64,000 bases of DNA from Pelagibacterales bacterium SAG-MED37 (GTDB lineage: Bacteria > Pseudomonadota > Alphaproteobacteria > Pelagibacterales > Pelagibacteraceae). Below the pieces are notes generated by a model. That model was not told the origin of the DNA. It was given only the letters and a program-made list of their open reading frames with translations, and searched no databases. The stretch's first letter is position 1. Every line of letters begins with the position of its first letter. Shown here one piece after another: positions 1 through 10,389 of the stretch. The stretch spans positions 1 through 64,000 of the forward strand of contig JACWEG010000001.1 in NCBI GenBank assembly GCA_014653605.1, given 5' to 3'. A program made the position numbers and the translations under genes.

Positions 1-415
1 TATTAAAGAAGGAAAAAAATTAGCTATCTTAAATTTTGGAGCAAGATTAAATGAAACTTTAAAAGCAGCTGAAAATTTAAAAAAAAAGGGAATAGACATA
101 ACAATTGTTGATGCAAGATTTGCAAAACCTTTAGATGAAAATTTAATTTGGCAACTTGCAACCACACATGAAGCTATTATGACTATTGAGGAAGGTTCCA
201 TAGGTGGATTTGGTTCTCATGTTGTTAATTTTTTAACCAAAAAAGGTTTAATGGATAATAATATAAAATTCAGATCAATGAATTTACCAGATATTTTTAT
301 TGATCAAGATACACCTGAAAATATGTATAAAAAAGCTAATCTAGACTCTAATTCAATTGAAGAAAAAGTTCTCGATCTATTGAATTCTAATATTGTATTA
401 CAAAAACAAAAATAA
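1..415 (+). CDS. dxs: 1-deoxy-D-xylulose-5-phosphate synthase, C-terminal part
   Basis: Only the last ~137 codons are present, read from base 2; the gene begins before the window. The visible part is the C-terminal transketolase-like domain, with the typical stretch GARLNETLKAAENL followed by the MTIEEGSIGGFGSHV motif, where the glutamates of this family lie. Dxs condenses pyruvate and glyceraldehyde 3-phosphate with thiamine diphosphate in the first step of the non-mevalonate isoprenoid pathway. The polyprenyl diphosphate synthase at 2161-3174 uses products of the same pathway. Other transketolase-like E1 enzymes share this fold, but the motif context fits Dxs well. Confidence 0.85.
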   Translation, partial: IKEGKKLAILNFGARLNETLKAAENLKKKGIDITIVDARFAKPLDENLIWQLATTHEAIMTIEEGSIGGFGSHVVNFLTKKGLMDNNIKFRSMNLPDIFIDQDTPENMYKKANLDSNSIEEKVLDLLNSNIVLQKQK

Positions 416-421
416 TTTATA

Positions 422-1504
422 TTAACTGCACTGAGCTTTGTGCATTAGGTAATGATCTAATAAAACACATGAAAGCATAGCCTCACCTACTGGGACAGCT
501 CTTATGCCCACACAAGGGTCATGCCTTCCTTTTACAGATATGGTAGTATTTTTTCCAAGTTTATTAACTGTTTTCCTACTCTTTAAAATTGAAGAAGTAG
601 GTTTCACCGCAAATGAAACAATTATTTCTTGTCCGGAAGATATACCTCCAAGTATTCCCCCTGCATTATTGGAATTAAATTTTAACTTCTTTTTGGTTTG
701 TGAAATTTCATCAGAATTTTCTTCCCCAGATAATTGAGCAGAGTTCATTCCTGAACCAATATTTACTCCTTTAACAGCATTAATACTCATCATAGCAGAA
801 GCAATATCAGAATCTAATTTCGAGTAAATTGGTGCACCTAAACCAGCTGGAACTCCATTAGCCCTTACTTCGATTATTGCTCCACATGAAGACCCTGCTT
901 TCCTAACACTTAAAAGATATTTCTCCCATATTTTTAACATTGACTTATCGGGACAAAAAAATGGATTTTTATAGATTATCTTATTATCCCATTTTGTTGT
1001 ATCACAGCCAAGAATTCCAAGTTGCGTTACCGCAGCAGAAATCTTGAATTTTCTACCTAATTTATTTCCTAAAACTTTTTTGGCAATAGCACCTGCAGCA
1101 ACCCTTGCTGCTGTTTCTCTGGCAGATGATCTTCCTCCTCCTCTGTAATCTCTAATTCCATATTTTTTAAAATATGTAAAATCTGCATGCCCAGGTCTAA
1201 ACTTATCTTTGATATCCTTATAATCTTTTGAACGCATATCTTCGTTATAAATTATCAGTGATATAGGAGTTCCAGTCGTTTTGCCTTCAAAGACCCCAGA
1301 AAGAATTTGAACTTTATCTCCCTCTTTTCTTTGGGTGGTAAATTTAGACTGTCCTGGTTTCCTTTTATCTAATTCTTTTTGAATATCTTGTTCTTTTAGT
1401 TGAATTAAAGGAGGACAACCGTCAATAATACAGCCAATAGCTGGACCATGGGACTCTCCCCAGGTAGTGAAACGAAAAAACTTTCCAAATGTATTAAATG
1501 ACAT
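422..1504 (-). CDS. aroC: Chorismate synthase
   Basis: 360 residues, normal for the family. It converts 5-enolpyruvylshikimate 3-phosphate to chorismate with reduced FMN, the last common step of aromatic amino acid synthesis. Signatures are visible: GESHGPAIG (residues 16-24), RPGHADFTY (103-111) and the glycine/arginine-rich [20 protein letters not shown] segment (119-138). The C-terminal [18 protein letters not shown] motif is present. The gene is convergent with the dxs end (7-base gap) and divergent from pdxH across 33 bases. Confidence 0.97.
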   Translation of the reverse strand: MSFNTFGKFFRFTTWGESHGPAIGCIIDGCPPLIQLKEQDIQKELDKRKPGQSKFTTQRKEGDKVQILSGVFEGKTTGTPISLIIYNEDMRSKDYKDIKDKFRPGHADFTYFKKYGIRDYRGGGRSSARETAARVAAGAIAKKVLGNKLGRKFKISAAVTQLGILGCDTTKWDNKIIYKNPFFCPDKSMLKIWEKYLLSVRKAGSSCGAIIEVRANGVPAGLGAPIYSKLDSDIASAMMSINAVKGVNIGSGMNSAQLSGEENSDEISQTKKKLKFNSNNAGGILGGISSGQEIIVSFAVKPTSSILKSRKTVNKLGKNTTISVKGRHDPCVGIRAVPVGEAMLSCVLLDHYLMHKAQCS

Positions 1505-1537
1505 TATTTATATTATATAGATTATTTTGTTAAAATT

Positions 1538-2164
1538 ATGAATCAAAAAAACTCATTAGGCCTAAATAAATGCTTTCTTGATCTTGATGACCCATTTGAA
1601 CTATTTGAGGAATGGTTTGAAGTGGCAAAAAAGAAAGAAATAAATGATCCAAATGCTTTGGCTTTAGGGACTGCCAGCAAAGATGGAGTTCCATCAGTTA
1701 GAATGGTTTTGCTTAAAGGTTTTGACAAAGATGGGTTCATTTTCTATACAAATTTAAAAAGCCAAAAAAGTAAAGAATTAAAAGAAAACCCAAATGCAAC
1801 AATGTGCTTTCATTGGAAAAGCTTATTAAGACAAATTAGGATTGTTGGAAAACTAAATCAAGTAGATGATAAAATAGCAGATGATTATTATAGCACTAGG
1901 GCTTATGAAAGCAGAATAGGAGCATGGGCCTCTAAACAAAGCAGTATTTTAAAAAGTAGGGATGAACTTTTAAATAATTTAGAAAATTTCAAAAAAAAAT
2001 ATAGTAATAAAAATAATGTACCGAGACCAGATTACTGGTCTGGCTGGAATTTAAAACCATCAAGTATCGAATTTTGGTTAGATGGAGATAATAGAATACA
2101 TGAAAGGCTGAAGTATACTTTAGACAATAATAATAATTGGGAAAAAAGCCTTTTAAGTCCTTAA
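1538..2164 (+). CDS. pdxH: Pyridoxamine/pyridoxine 5'-phosphate oxidase
   Basis: 208 residues. It oxidises pyridoxamine or pyridoxine phosphate to pyridoxal 5'-phosphate with FMN and oxygen. FMN-binding segments RMVLLKGFD and GFIFYTN (residues 55-72) and the C-terminal substrate-binding region FWLDGDNRIHERLKY are intact. A short N-terminal arm precedes DDPFELFEEWF. Its stop codon overlaps the stop of the convergent polyprenyl synthase gene by four bases, so the two mRNAs must be complementary at their 3' ends. Confidence 0.95.
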   Translation: MNQKNSLGLNKCFLDLDDPFELFEEWFEVAKKKEINDPNALALGTASKDGVPSVRMVLLKGFDKDGFIFYTNLKSQKSKELKENPNATMCFHWKSLLRQIRIVGKLNQVDDKIADDYYSTRAYESRIGAWASKQSSILKSRDELLNNLENFKKKYSNKNNVPRPDYWSGWNLKPSSIEFWLDGDNRIHERLKYTLDNNNNWEKSLLSP

Positions 2165-3174
2165 AAATTTCTTGATAAACTAAAAGACGTTAAATTTTCA
2201 AGAATATTTTTTTCGTTAGAGTCTTTAAATACTGATAAAGAATTTGAGGCTAAATTAATATAGTGCTGGGCTTTTTGATAGCATGCTTTAATTATATCAT
2301 ATTTTTTTATTAAGGATAAAGTGTAATCTAAATCATTCTCATTTCTTAAACTTTTAGAAAAAATATCTTTCAGTTTTTCTCTCTCTTGATTATCAGCTTT
2401 TTGAAATAATAAGATTATAGGAAGAGTTATTTTACCTTCGTAAAAATCTTGTCCAATTTTTTTTCCAAACAATTTAATTTCTGAATTATAATCCAAAGTG
2501 TCGTCAGCTATTTGAAATGTTAAGCCCAGATTTCTTCCATAAAATTCTAAAGCTTCCTTTTCTTTAGTTTGCATATCAGATAATATAGCTCCAACCTTAG
2601 TAGCTGCAGCAAATAACTCTGCAGTTTTTGCTGATATAATTTTTAAATATGTTTCTTCTAACATATCAACTTCTCCCTGATGTTGAAGTTGTAATACTTC
2701 TCCTTGAGCAATTTTTGAGGAGGTTGAAGATAGTAATTTTAAAACTTCTATATTTCCATCTTCCACCATCATTTCAAAACATCTACTAAGAAGATAATCC
2801 CCAACCAATACAGAGGAGTGATTATCCCAAACTTCATTCAAAGTTTTCTTACCTCTTCTTAAGGTACCATTATCTATCACGTCATCATGCATCAAAGTTG
2901 CAGCATGAATTAGCTCAACACAGGCAGCAAGATTTATGTCTCTTGTACCTTTAGAGTAACCACACATTTTAGCCGAACCTAAAGTTAATAAAGCTCGTAA
3001 TTTTTTACCACCAGTATCAAGATGGTAGTCAGTCATTTTTTGTACCAAATCAACTTTACTTACAAGTTTTGACTTTATCTTATCTTCTACGAGCAGTAAT
3101 TTATCTTCAACCGATTCTTTAAGTTGAAAATAAGAATTATTAATTTGATTTTTGAGCTGAATTACAGTTCCCAT
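2161..3174 (-). CDS. ispB: Polyprenyl (octa/decaprenyl) diphosphate synthase
   Basis: 337 residues, all-trans polyprenyl synthase family. It elongates farnesyl diphosphate with isopentenyl diphosphate to make the side chain of ubiquinone. Both aspartate-rich motifs are present: DDVID (97-101) and DDTLD (224-228). The GGKKLR substrate-binding segment is at 55-60. Lack of a bulky aromatic just before the first aspartate motif (sequence LMHDDVID) fits a long-chain rather than a geranyl or farnesyl synthase. Chain length cannot be read exactly; alphaproteobacteria usually make Q-10. Confidence 0.9.
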   Translation of the reverse strand: MGTVIQLKNQINNSYFQLKESVEDKLLLVEDKIKSKLVSKVDLVQKMTDYHLDTGGKKLRALLTLGSAKMCGYSKGTRDINLAACVELIHAATLMHDDVIDNGTLRRGKKTLNEVWDNHSSVLVGDYLLSRCFEMMVEDGNIEVLKLLSSTSSKIAQGEVLQLQHQGEVDMLEETYLKIISAKTAELFAAATKVGAILSDMQTKEKEALEFYGRNLGLTFQIADDTLDYNSEIKLFGKKIGQDFYEGKITLPIILLFQKADNQEREKLKDIFSKSLRNENDLDYTLSLIKKYDIIKACYQKAQHYINLASNSLSVFKDSNEKNILENLTSFSLSRNF

Positions 3175-3289
3175 TTATGTGAACAAACTAGTATAATAAG
3201 TTTGTATTTATTACTTATCAATTGACGCACCTGAATCTTCAATTATAAGGTGTCTTTATATTCAATTAAAAATTCTATAAAGGTTAAAA

Positions 3290-4096
3290 ATGTTCTCTTT
3301 TTTAAAAAAGAAAAAAATCATCCCACATATTAAATTAAGTGGAGTAATAGGAAATGTTGGAAAGTTTAAACAAGGTATCGATTTTTCAGGTCAAGAAGAG
3401 ATTATTTCAAAAGCTTTTTCTTTAAAAAAAGCACCATGTGTTGCAATTACTATCAATTCACCAGGAGGTTCTCCTGTACAATCTCATTTAATTTATAACT
3501 TTATAAGACAAAAGGCTAAAAAAAATAAAAAAAAGGTTATTGTTTTTGCTGAAGATGTTGCTGCTTCAGGAGGTTACTTAATTGCATGTGCTGGAGATGA
3601 GATATATGCAAACTCAAGTTCTATTATTGGTTCTATAGGAGTGATTTATTCTTCTTTTGGTTTTACAGAACTTATAAAGAAAATTGGAGTTGAAAGAAGA
3701 GTTCATACTGCAGGTAAAAACAAAAGTACTCTAGATCCTTTCCTTGATGAAAAAAAAGAAGATATAGATAGACTTAAAAATATTCAGTTAGATTTACATA
3801 AAGATTTTATTGAAGTTGTTGAAAAAAGTAGAGGCCCAAAATTAAAAAAATCAGAGGTAGAGTTATTTTCAGGAGAATTTTGGTCAGGACGTAAAGCCAA
3901 GTCTCTTGGTTTAATAGATGAAATTGGAGATGCCAATCAAGTATTAAGAGAAAAATTTGGAGAAGATGTAGTAATTAAAAAATTTGAAAAATCTAAAGGC
4001 TGGTTAAGTAAAAAATTATCATCATCGAATGATCAGGTAGATCAATTCGCAAATATATTAGATGAAAAATCTGTATGGCAAAGATATGGTCTCTAA
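3290..4096 (+). CDS. S49 family serine peptidase (SohB/SppA-like)
   Basis: 268 residues. Half-length signal-peptide-peptidase family, with NSPGGSP (56-62), the nucleophile motif AASGGY (Ser93) and a downstream GKNKS segment (142-146) that supplies the likely lysine base. Known members degrade leftover signal peptides or membrane proteins. There is no clear transmembrane segment: the N-terminus is [16 protein letters not shown], so this copy may be peripheral or cytoplasmic. The coding sequence overlaps the start of glyQ, suggesting translational coupling. Confidence 0.85.
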   Translation: MFSFLKKKKIIPHIKLSGVIGNVGKFKQGIDFSGQEEIISKAFSLKKAPCVAITINSPGGSPVQSHLIYNFIRQKAKKNKKKVIVFAEDVAASGGYLIACAGDEIYANSSSIIGSIGVIYSSFGFTELIKKIGVERRVHTAGKNKSTLDPFLDEKKEDIDRLKNIQLDLHKDFIEVVEKSRGPKLKKSEVELFSGEFWSGRKAKSLGLIDEIGDANQVLREKFGEDVVIKKFEKSKGWLSKKLSSSNDQVDQFANILDEKSVWQRYGL

Positions 4097-4967
4097 AAAT
4101 AGTAAAAAAAAAGTAAAGTTTCAAACTTTTCAGGATACAATTTTAAATTTACAAAAGTTTTGGAGCAAACAAGGTTGTATAATTTTACAGCCTTATGATA
4201 TGGAGGTTGGAGCTGGAACATTTCATCCTGCAACCACCTTAAGATCTCTTGGACCTAAACCATGGAAAGCTGCTTATGTTCAGCCTTCAAGAAGACCGAC
4301 AGATGGAAGATATGGAGATAATCCAAATAGACTTCAGCATTATTATCAATTTCAAGTAATTATAAAACCATCTCCGTCCAATATAAAAAAACTATACTTA
4401 AATAGTTTATCATTAATTGGTATTGATCATAAAAATCATGATATCAGATTCGTTGAAGACGATTGGGAGAGTCCAACATTAGGGGCTGCTGGTCTGGGTT
4501 GGGAGGTATGGTGTGATGGTATGGAAATTACCCAATTTACATATTTCCAACAAATGGCTGGTTTTGAATGTAAACCAGTTTCAGTTGAAATAACATATGG
4601 CTTAGAAAGAATTTGTATGTTCACTCAAGAAAAAAAGGATGTATATGATTTAATTTGGAACAATGAGAATGTTGAATATCGGGAAGTTTTTCATCAATCA
4701 GAAAAAGAATTTTCTGCCTATAATTTTGACCATGCGAACACAGAAAATCTTTTTAAAATGTTTGATATGTTTGAGGGTGAGGCTAAATCATTAGTAGAAA
4801 AAAAAATTTCTTTACCAGCTTATGATCAATGTTTAAAAGCAAGTCATATATTTAATATATTAGATGCCAGAAAAGCAATTAGTGTTGCTCAAAGAGCAGA
4901 ATATATTGGAAGGATAAGAGAAATTACAAAGTCTGCTGCTGCAATATGGATTGATACTCAAGTTTGA
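4086..4967 (+). CDS. glyQ: Glycyl-tRNA synthetase alpha subunit
   Basis: 293 residues from the ATG at 4086; an in-frame ATG at 4062 is also possible, but 4086 places the conserved TFQ motif at residue 14, closer to known GlyQ proteins. GlyQ is the catalytic subunit of the bacterial alpha2beta2 enzyme. The [19 protein letters not shown] signature and [15 protein letters not shown] are intact. The gene overlaps the S49 peptidase gene by 11 bases and ends one base before the glyS start, so the two subunits are probably coupled. Confidence 0.97.
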   Translation: MVSKNSKKKVKFQTFQDTILNLQKFWSKQGCIILQPYDMEVGAGTFHPATTLRSLGPKPWKAAYVQPSRRPTDGRYGDNPNRLQHYYQFQVIIKPSPSNIKKLYLNSLSLIGIDHKNHDIRFVEDDWESPTLGAAGLGWEVWCDGMEITQFTYFQQMAGFECKPVSVEITYGLERICMFTQEKKDVYDLIWNNENVEYREVFHQSEKEFSAYNFDHANTENLFKMFDMFEGEAKSLVEKKISLPAYDQCLKASHIFNILDARKAISVAQRAEYIGRIREITKSAAAIWIDTQV

Positions 4968-4968
4968 G

Positions 4969-7041
4969 ATGGCAGAATTTTTTTTAGAGTTATTTAGTGA
5001 GGAAATTCCAGCAGGACTTCAAAAAGACTTGCGAAATAAACTTTTAGAGGAATTTCAAAATTTTTTTTTAGAAAAATCAATTAAATCAAAAAAATGTTTT
5101 TCATTATCTACACCTAATAGATTAATAATAGTTTTTGAAAATTTAGATAAACAAATAAAAATAGCTTCTGAAAAAATAAGAGGTCCAAAGACCAGTGCTC
5201 CCGAAGAAGCATTAGAAGGTTTTATAAGATCAAACAATATAGAAAAAAAAGATTTATTTAAAAATGAAACTGAAAAAGGTGAGTTTTATTTTTATAAAAC
5301 AAAATCTAAATCATTAAAAACAAGTGATTTATTGATTGAGTTTATTCCAAAATTACTTGAAAATTACCAATGGAAAAAATCAATGAAATGGGGAGAATTT
5401 GATCTCAATTGGGGAAGACCTTTAAAATCAATATTGGCTGTATTTGATAGAAGAACACTTAATTTTGAATTCCATCATTTATCATCTTCAAGTTCAACTT
5501 ATATAGATAAAGATTTTGAGGAAAAAAAAAAGAGTTTTGCAGACTTTAGATCTTATGAAAAATATTTCAAAAAACAAGGATCACTTGTAGATCAAGATAA
5601 AAGGAAAGAGTTCATAAAAAGAGAATTTTCAAAAATACTTAATAAAAGAAAACTAACCATTAAAGATAACCCAAGATTATTTGATGAAGTAATAAATATT
5701 ATAGATAATCCAAATATTTTATTGTGTAGCTTTAATAAAAGATTTTTATCTATTCCAAAAGAGATTTTAACTTTAACTATGCAATCTCATCAAAAATACT
5801 TTCCAACTTTTGATAATAATGGTGTGATTACAAATGAATTTTTAATTGTCTCAAACAAAAAAGATCAAAAAGGATTAATAAAGATTGGAAATGAAAGAGT
5901 TATTGAGGCAAGGCTAAGCGATGCAGAATTTTTTTGGAATAAAGATAAAACTCAAAATTTAGTAAAAAAAATATCTGAATTAAAATTAATGAATTTTTTT
6001 AAGGGATTGGGAACATATTTCGACAAAGTTCAACGATTGAGAAAATTGGGTGGAATTATCTCTGATGAATTGTTGATTAGTAAAGAAAAAGTAGAGTTGT
6101 CAGCTTCAATTTGTAAAACAGATTTAACCTCCAATTTAGTTGGAGAATTTCCTGAGCTCCAAGGAATTATGGGTGGATATTTTGCACTACATCAAGGTTT
6201 TGATAAAGATGTTTCATTAGCAATAACTGAACAATATTTACCAATTGGTTTGGATACTCAAACTCCCAAAAAACCATTTAGCGTTGCTTTATCTGTTTCA
6301 GATAAAATAGATACTTTAGTTGGTTTCTTTGGAATTGATGAAAAACCTACAAGTTCAAAAGATCCATTTGCATTAAGACGAACAGCGCTTGGTATTATTA
6401 GAATGATAATTGAAAATAAAAAAAATTTTAAAGTAAATGATCTATTGAGTTATTCTATAACCTTATATCAAGATCAAGAATATAATTTAAATAATCAAGA
6501 TTTACAAAAAGAATTACATAATTTTTTAAAAGATAGATTCAGATATTACATGAAAGAAAAAAAAATCCGCTTTGACATAATTGAGGCTACTATTTCCTCT
6601 TTTTCGCTAAACAATTTATTTTCATCTTTTGAAAAAGCAAACTGGCTAAATAAGATTATTAATAATCAACAAGGAATAGATATTATTTCAAGTTATAAAA
6701 GAGCATCAAATATATTAGATAATGAATTGAAAAATAGTGAAATAGAAATGACCAATACAACTGATCCTGGTATTTTTAAAACAGATATTGAGAAAAATTT
6801 ATATAAAAAGATAAATGAGATTAAAAAATACTATTCAAATATTAATAACGATGAAAACTATGAACAATCATTATCGATTTTGGCAGGTGCAAAGAAAGAT
6901 ATTTTTGAATTTTTTGACAATGTCAAAGTTAATGAAGAAAATGAAACTTTACGAAAAAACAGATTGGAACTTATTAATATGTTATGTAAAACATTTCAAA
7001 ATTTTATAAACTTTCAATTATTGAAAATAAATAATGAATAA
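4969..7041 (+). CDS. glyS: Glycyl-tRNA synthetase beta subunit
   Basis: 690 residues, like the Escherichia coli subunit. It carries tRNA recognition and the anticodon-binding C-terminus. The ATG at 4969 is chosen because MAEFFLELFSEEIPAGLQ matches the family N-terminus; a TTG six codons upstream would lie inside glyQ. Conserved blocks KSMKWGEF, LTMQSHQKYFPTFD, ARLSDAEFFW and SDKIDTLVGFF are visible. It ends inside the first codons of ppdK (8-base overlap). Confidence 0.97.
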   Translation: MAEFFLELFSEEIPAGLQKDLRNKLLEEFQNFFLEKSIKSKKCFSLSTPNRLIIVFENLDKQIKIASEKIRGPKTSAPEEALEGFIRSNNIEKKDLFKNETEKGEFYFYKTKSKSLKTSDLLIEFIPKLLENYQWKKSMKWGEFDLNWGRPLKSILAVFDRRTLNFEFHHLSSSSSTYIDKDFEEKKKSFADFRSYEKYFKKQGSLVDQDKRKEFIKREFSKILNKRKLTIKDNPRLFDEVINIIDNPNILLCSFNKRFLSIPKEILTLTMQSHQKYFPTFDNNGVITNEFLIVSNKKDQKGLIKIGNERVIEARLSDAEFFWNKDKTQNLVKKISELKLMNFFKGLGTYFDKVQRLRKLGGIISDELLISKEKVELSASICKTDLTSNLVGEFPELQGIMGGYFALHQGFDKDVSLAITEQYLPIGLDTQTPKKPFSVALSVSDKIDTLVGFFGIDEKPTSSKDPFALRRTALGIIRMIIENKKNFKVNDLLSYSITLYQDQEYNLNNQDLQKELHNFLKDRFRYYMKEKKIRFDIIEATISSFSLNNLFSSFEKANWLNKIINNQQGIDIISSYKRASNILDNELKNSEIEMTNTTDPGIFKTDIEKNLYKKINEIKKYYSNINNDENYEQSLSILAGAKKDIFEFFDNVKVNEENETLRKNRLELINMLCKTFQNFINFQLLKINNE

Positions 7042-9691
7042 ACTAATTTTAAATTTTAAGTCGAAAGATACACAAAAAATTAAAAATCCTAAAAATTTTT
7101 TGGGTGGAAAAGGAGCTAATCTTTCAGAAATGGGAAGAATGGGACTTCCAGTACCACCAGGATTTACAATTTCTACTAAGGTTTGTGAAGTTTTTTATAA
7201 AGATAATAAGAAACTGAATTCCAAATTAATTGACCAAATTAAAAAAGAGTTAAAAGTTATTGAAAAGGATGTATCAAAAAAATTTGGAGACTTAAAAAAT
7301 CCACTTTTATTATCTGTAAGATCTGGGGCTAGAGTTTCAATGCCTGGTATGATGGATACAATTCTTAATCTTGGTTTAAATGATAAAACTGTAATTGCTT
7401 TAGCAAATAAGACTTCAAATGGTAGATTTGCCAAAGATAGCTATAGAAGATTTATACAAATGTATGGTAACGTTGTAATGGGTGTTGAAGGTTATCATTT
7501 TGAAGAATTAATAGAAAATTATAAGTTAACAAAAGGAGTGTTACTAGATACTGATTTAGAAGAAGATGATTGGGATGGCCTAATAAAAGATTTTAAAAAT
7601 GTTGTTCAAGAAAAAACAAATAAAGAATTTCCCCAAGATGTTAATCAACAATTACTAGGTGCGATAAGTGCAGTATTTCTTTCTTGGGAAAGTAAAAGAG
7701 CAAAAGTCTACAGAAAATTAAATCAGATACCTTCTGAATGGGGAACTGCTGTGAACGTACAGTCAATGGTATTCGGAAATATGGGAAATGATTGTGCTAC
7801 TGGTGTAGTTTTTACGAGAAATCCCTCTAATGGATTAAATGATATTTATGGAGAATATTTGATTAATGCTCAAGGTGAAGATGTTGTTGCTGGGACAAGA
7901 ACACCACAGTACATAACAAAAAAAGCAAAAAAGGAAGCTAAAGTTAAGGAAGCATCCATGGAAGAGTCGATGCCTAAAGTTTATTCAGAATTATTTAAGA
8001 TCTTAAAAAAATTAGAAAAGCATTATAAAGATATGCAGGATGTAGAATTTACAGTTGAAAATAATAAACTTTGGATTTTACAAACTCGTTCGGGGAAAAG
8101 AACATCTAAATCAGCTGTTAAGATAGCAGTAGATATGGTTAAAGAAAAATTAATTTCAAAAAATCAAGCTATATTAAGAATTGACCCAAACTCTTTGGAC
8201 ACATTACTTCATCCAACTTTAGATGAAAAAAGTTCTATTCAAGTAATTGCGAATGGTTTACCGGCATCACCTGGTGCTGCAAGTGGTAAGGTGGTCTTTT
8301 CTTCAGAAGAGGCTCAAAGACTAAATGACATGATGCAAGATACTATTTTAGTAAGAGTAGAAACATCTCCAGAAGATATTCAAGGAATGCATGCAGCTAA
8401 AGGAATTTTAACAGCTAGAGGAGGGATGACTAGTCATGCAGCTGTTGTTGCAAGAGGAATGGGTAGGCCTTGTGTTTCTGGCTCTAGTGAAATTGATATC
8501 AATTATGAGCAAAAAATTTTTAAAACTTTGTCTACTGAAGTTAAAGAAGGCGATATAATTACTATAGATGGTTCTACAGGAAGAATTATTATAGGAGATG
8601 TTCCAACTGTAAAACCTGAAATTTCAGGAGATTTTTCAAAACTAATGAGTTGGGCTGACAATGTTAGAAAATTAAAGGTAAGAACAAATTCTGAAACACC
8701 ATTAGATACTAAAACAGCAAGAGATTTTGGAGCAGAGGGGATTGGACTTTGTAGGACTGAGCATATGTTTTTTGATGAAGAAAGAATTTTATCTGTAAGA
8801 GAAATGATATTATCTAATACTCAAGAAGATAGAGCCAGAGCTCTTAAAAAACTTTTACCACATCAAAAAGAAGATTTTATTAAAATATTTAAGATCATGC
8901 ATGGACTTCCAGTAACAGTTCGATTACTTGATCCACCTTTGCACGAATTTTTGCCAAAATCTAATAAAGAGATTTCAGAAGTTGCAAATGTTGTTGGAAT
9001 AAATGTGAAAGAACTAGAGTCTAGAATTGAGGAATTGCATGAACAAAATCCAATGCTTGGTCACAGAGGTTGTAGATTAGGTATTTCATATCCAGAGATT
9101 TATGAAATGCAATGTAGGGCAATTTTTGAGGCCTTGTCAGAACTTCAAAAGAAAAAACAAAAATTTGCATTTCCAGAAATAATGATACCACTAGTATCAA
9201 CAGAAGCTGAAATAAAAATCATGAAAGATCTTGTAATTAATACTGCAAAAAAGGTTCAAAAGGAAAAAAATGTTAGAATAGAATTTTTAGTTGGGACTAT
9301 GATAGAGTTACCTAGAGCAGCAATAAAAGCAAAAGATATAGCAAAACATGCTGAGTTTTTTAGTTTTGGAACTAACGACTTAACTCAAACTACATTTGGA
9401 ATTAGTAGGGATGATAGTGGTAAGTTTTTAAATGATTATATTGACAATAAAATTTTTTCGATAGATCCATTTATTTCAATAGATGAGGGAGTTAAGGATT
9501 TAGTTAAAATAGCAGTTGAAAAAGGGAAAAAACAAAATAAAAAAATTAAATTAGGTATTTGTGGTGAGCATGGAGGGGATCCAGAAAGTATTTATTTTTG
9601 CTCTAAAGTTGGACTTAATTATGTTTCTTGCTCTCCATATAGAGTTCCAATAGCTAGACTAGCTGCTGCTCAGGCTGAAATAAAAAAATAA
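7034..9691 (+). CDS. ppdK: Pyruvate, phosphate dikinase
   Basis: 885 residues, full length. It interconverts pyruvate, ATP and phosphate with phosphoenolpyruvate, AMP and pyrophosphate, serving gluconeogenesis or, in reverse, pyrophosphate-saving glycolysis. The N-terminal ATP-grasp region (GGKGANLSEM), the swivelling phosphohistidine motif GGMTSHAAVVARG (His near residue 468) and the C-terminal barrel with GTNDLTQTTFG and GICGEHGGDP (near 842) are all intact. Its 3' end overlaps the convergent FkbM gene by 38 bases. Confidence 0.97.
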   Translation: MNKLILNFKSKDTQKIKNPKNFLGGKGANLSEMGRMGLPVPPGFTISTKVCEVFYKDNKKLNSKLIDQIKKELKVIEKDVSKKFGDLKNPLLLSVRSGARVSMPGMMDTILNLGLNDKTVIALANKTSNGRFAKDSYRRFIQMYGNVVMGVEGYHFEELIENYKLTKGVLLDTDLEEDDWDGLIKDFKNVVQEKTNKEFPQDVNQQLLGAISAVFLSWESKRAKVYRKLNQIPSEWGTAVNVQSMVFGNMGNDCATGVVFTRNPSNGLNDIYGEYLINAQGEDVVAGTRTPQYITKKAKKEAKVKEASMEESMPKVYSELFKILKKLEKHYKDMQDVEFTVENNKLWILQTRSGKRTSKSAVKIAVDMVKEKLISKNQAILRIDPNSLDTLLHPTLDEKSSIQVIANGLPASPGAASGKVVFSSEEAQRLNDMMQDTILVRVETSPEDIQGMHAAKGILTARGGMTSHAAVVARGMGRPCVSGSSEIDINYEQKIFKTLSTEVKEGDIITIDGSTGRIIIGDVPTVKPEISGDFSKLMSWADNVRKLKVRTNSETPLDTKTARDFGAEGIGLCRTEHMFFDEERILSVREMILSNTQEDRARALKKLLPHQKEDFIKIFKIMHGLPVTVRLLDPPLHEFLPKSNKEISEVANVVGINVKELESRIEELHEQNPMLGHRGCRLGISYPEIYEMQCRAIFEALSELQKKKQKFAFPEIMIPLVSTEAEIKIMKDLVINTAKKVQKEKNVRIEFLVGTMIELPRAAIKAKDIAKHAEFFSFGTNDLTQTTFGISRDDSGKFLNDYIDNKIFSIDPFISIDEGVKDLVKIAVEKGKKQNKKIKLGICGEHGGDPESIYFCSKVGLNYVSCSPYRVPIARLAAAQAEIKK

Positions 9692-10385
9692 ATGAGTTTG
9701 AACCTTTCCAAGTTAATTTATAATTATTTTGTAAAAGATATTTAAATATTTTTGTGTCCTTATAATTTTCATTTTTTTTATCTACCAAAGGTGAAATCTC
9801 TATACAAATAGCTCTAGGACAATATTTTTTAATATCTAGGCCTAATAAAACTTGATAATCATAACCCTCTGCATCAATATTTAAAAAATCAATTTTTTTT
9901 TCACTAAATTTAGTATTATCAATTATTTTAGTTAAAGGTTTGCATTCTATAGTAAATTTTTTTTTAAAAGGTTCTTTTTGAATATCGGACTCTGCCAATG
10001 ATTTTGACAAAGTATTATGAAAGGACAAATTTTTTTTTGAAAAGAAGATTTTTTTTTCAAATTTATCAGTTGCACCAACATTTAAATTTACATCATCAGG
10101 TCTTGCAAAATTAAAAAAATCTATAGATGTTGCACTGATATCTATATTAATACCTCTGAAGCCTTTTTTGTATAATGCATATGTATTACTAATTCTAAAA
10201 GGGTGAAATGCTCCAACATCAACATAAAAACCCGATTTCTTATCTTTGAAAAAGTCAATTAAAAATACATCTTCTCCCTCTTGGGAAAAGTTTTTATTTT
10301 TTTTGATAGAATTGTAATTTTTGATAAAATAAAAGTAATATTTAAAAAAACTGTTTATTATTCTTATATATCTATTTATTTCCAA
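9654..10385 (-). CDS. FkbM family methyltransferase
   Basis: 243 residues. SAM-dependent O-methyltransferase of the FkbM type: motif I is GFYVDVGAFHP, then GINIDIS, and a second acidic block DFLNIDAEGYDYQVLLGLD. Members methylate sugars or polyketides, often for surface polysaccharides; the substrate here is unknown. The start appears to be TTG at 10385, as no ATG lies before the conserved domain. That TTG sits 4 bases after the stop of the sugar dehydrogenase homologue, with AAAAGGA in the preceding coding end as a possible ribosome site. Confidence 0.8.
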   Translation of the reverse strand: MEINRYIRIINSFFKYYFYFIKNYNSIKKNKNFSQEGEDVFLIDFFKDKKSGFYVDVGAFHPFRISNTYALYKKGFRGINIDISATSIDFFNFARPDDVNLNVGATDKFEKKIFFSKKNLSFHNTLSKSLAESDIQKEPFKKKFTIECKPLTKIIDNTKFSEKKIDFLNIDAEGYDYQVLLGLDIKKYCPRAICIEISPLVDKKNENYKDTKIFKYLLQNNYKLTWKGSNSFIFLFQPEQQLV

Positions 10386-10389
10386 GAAT

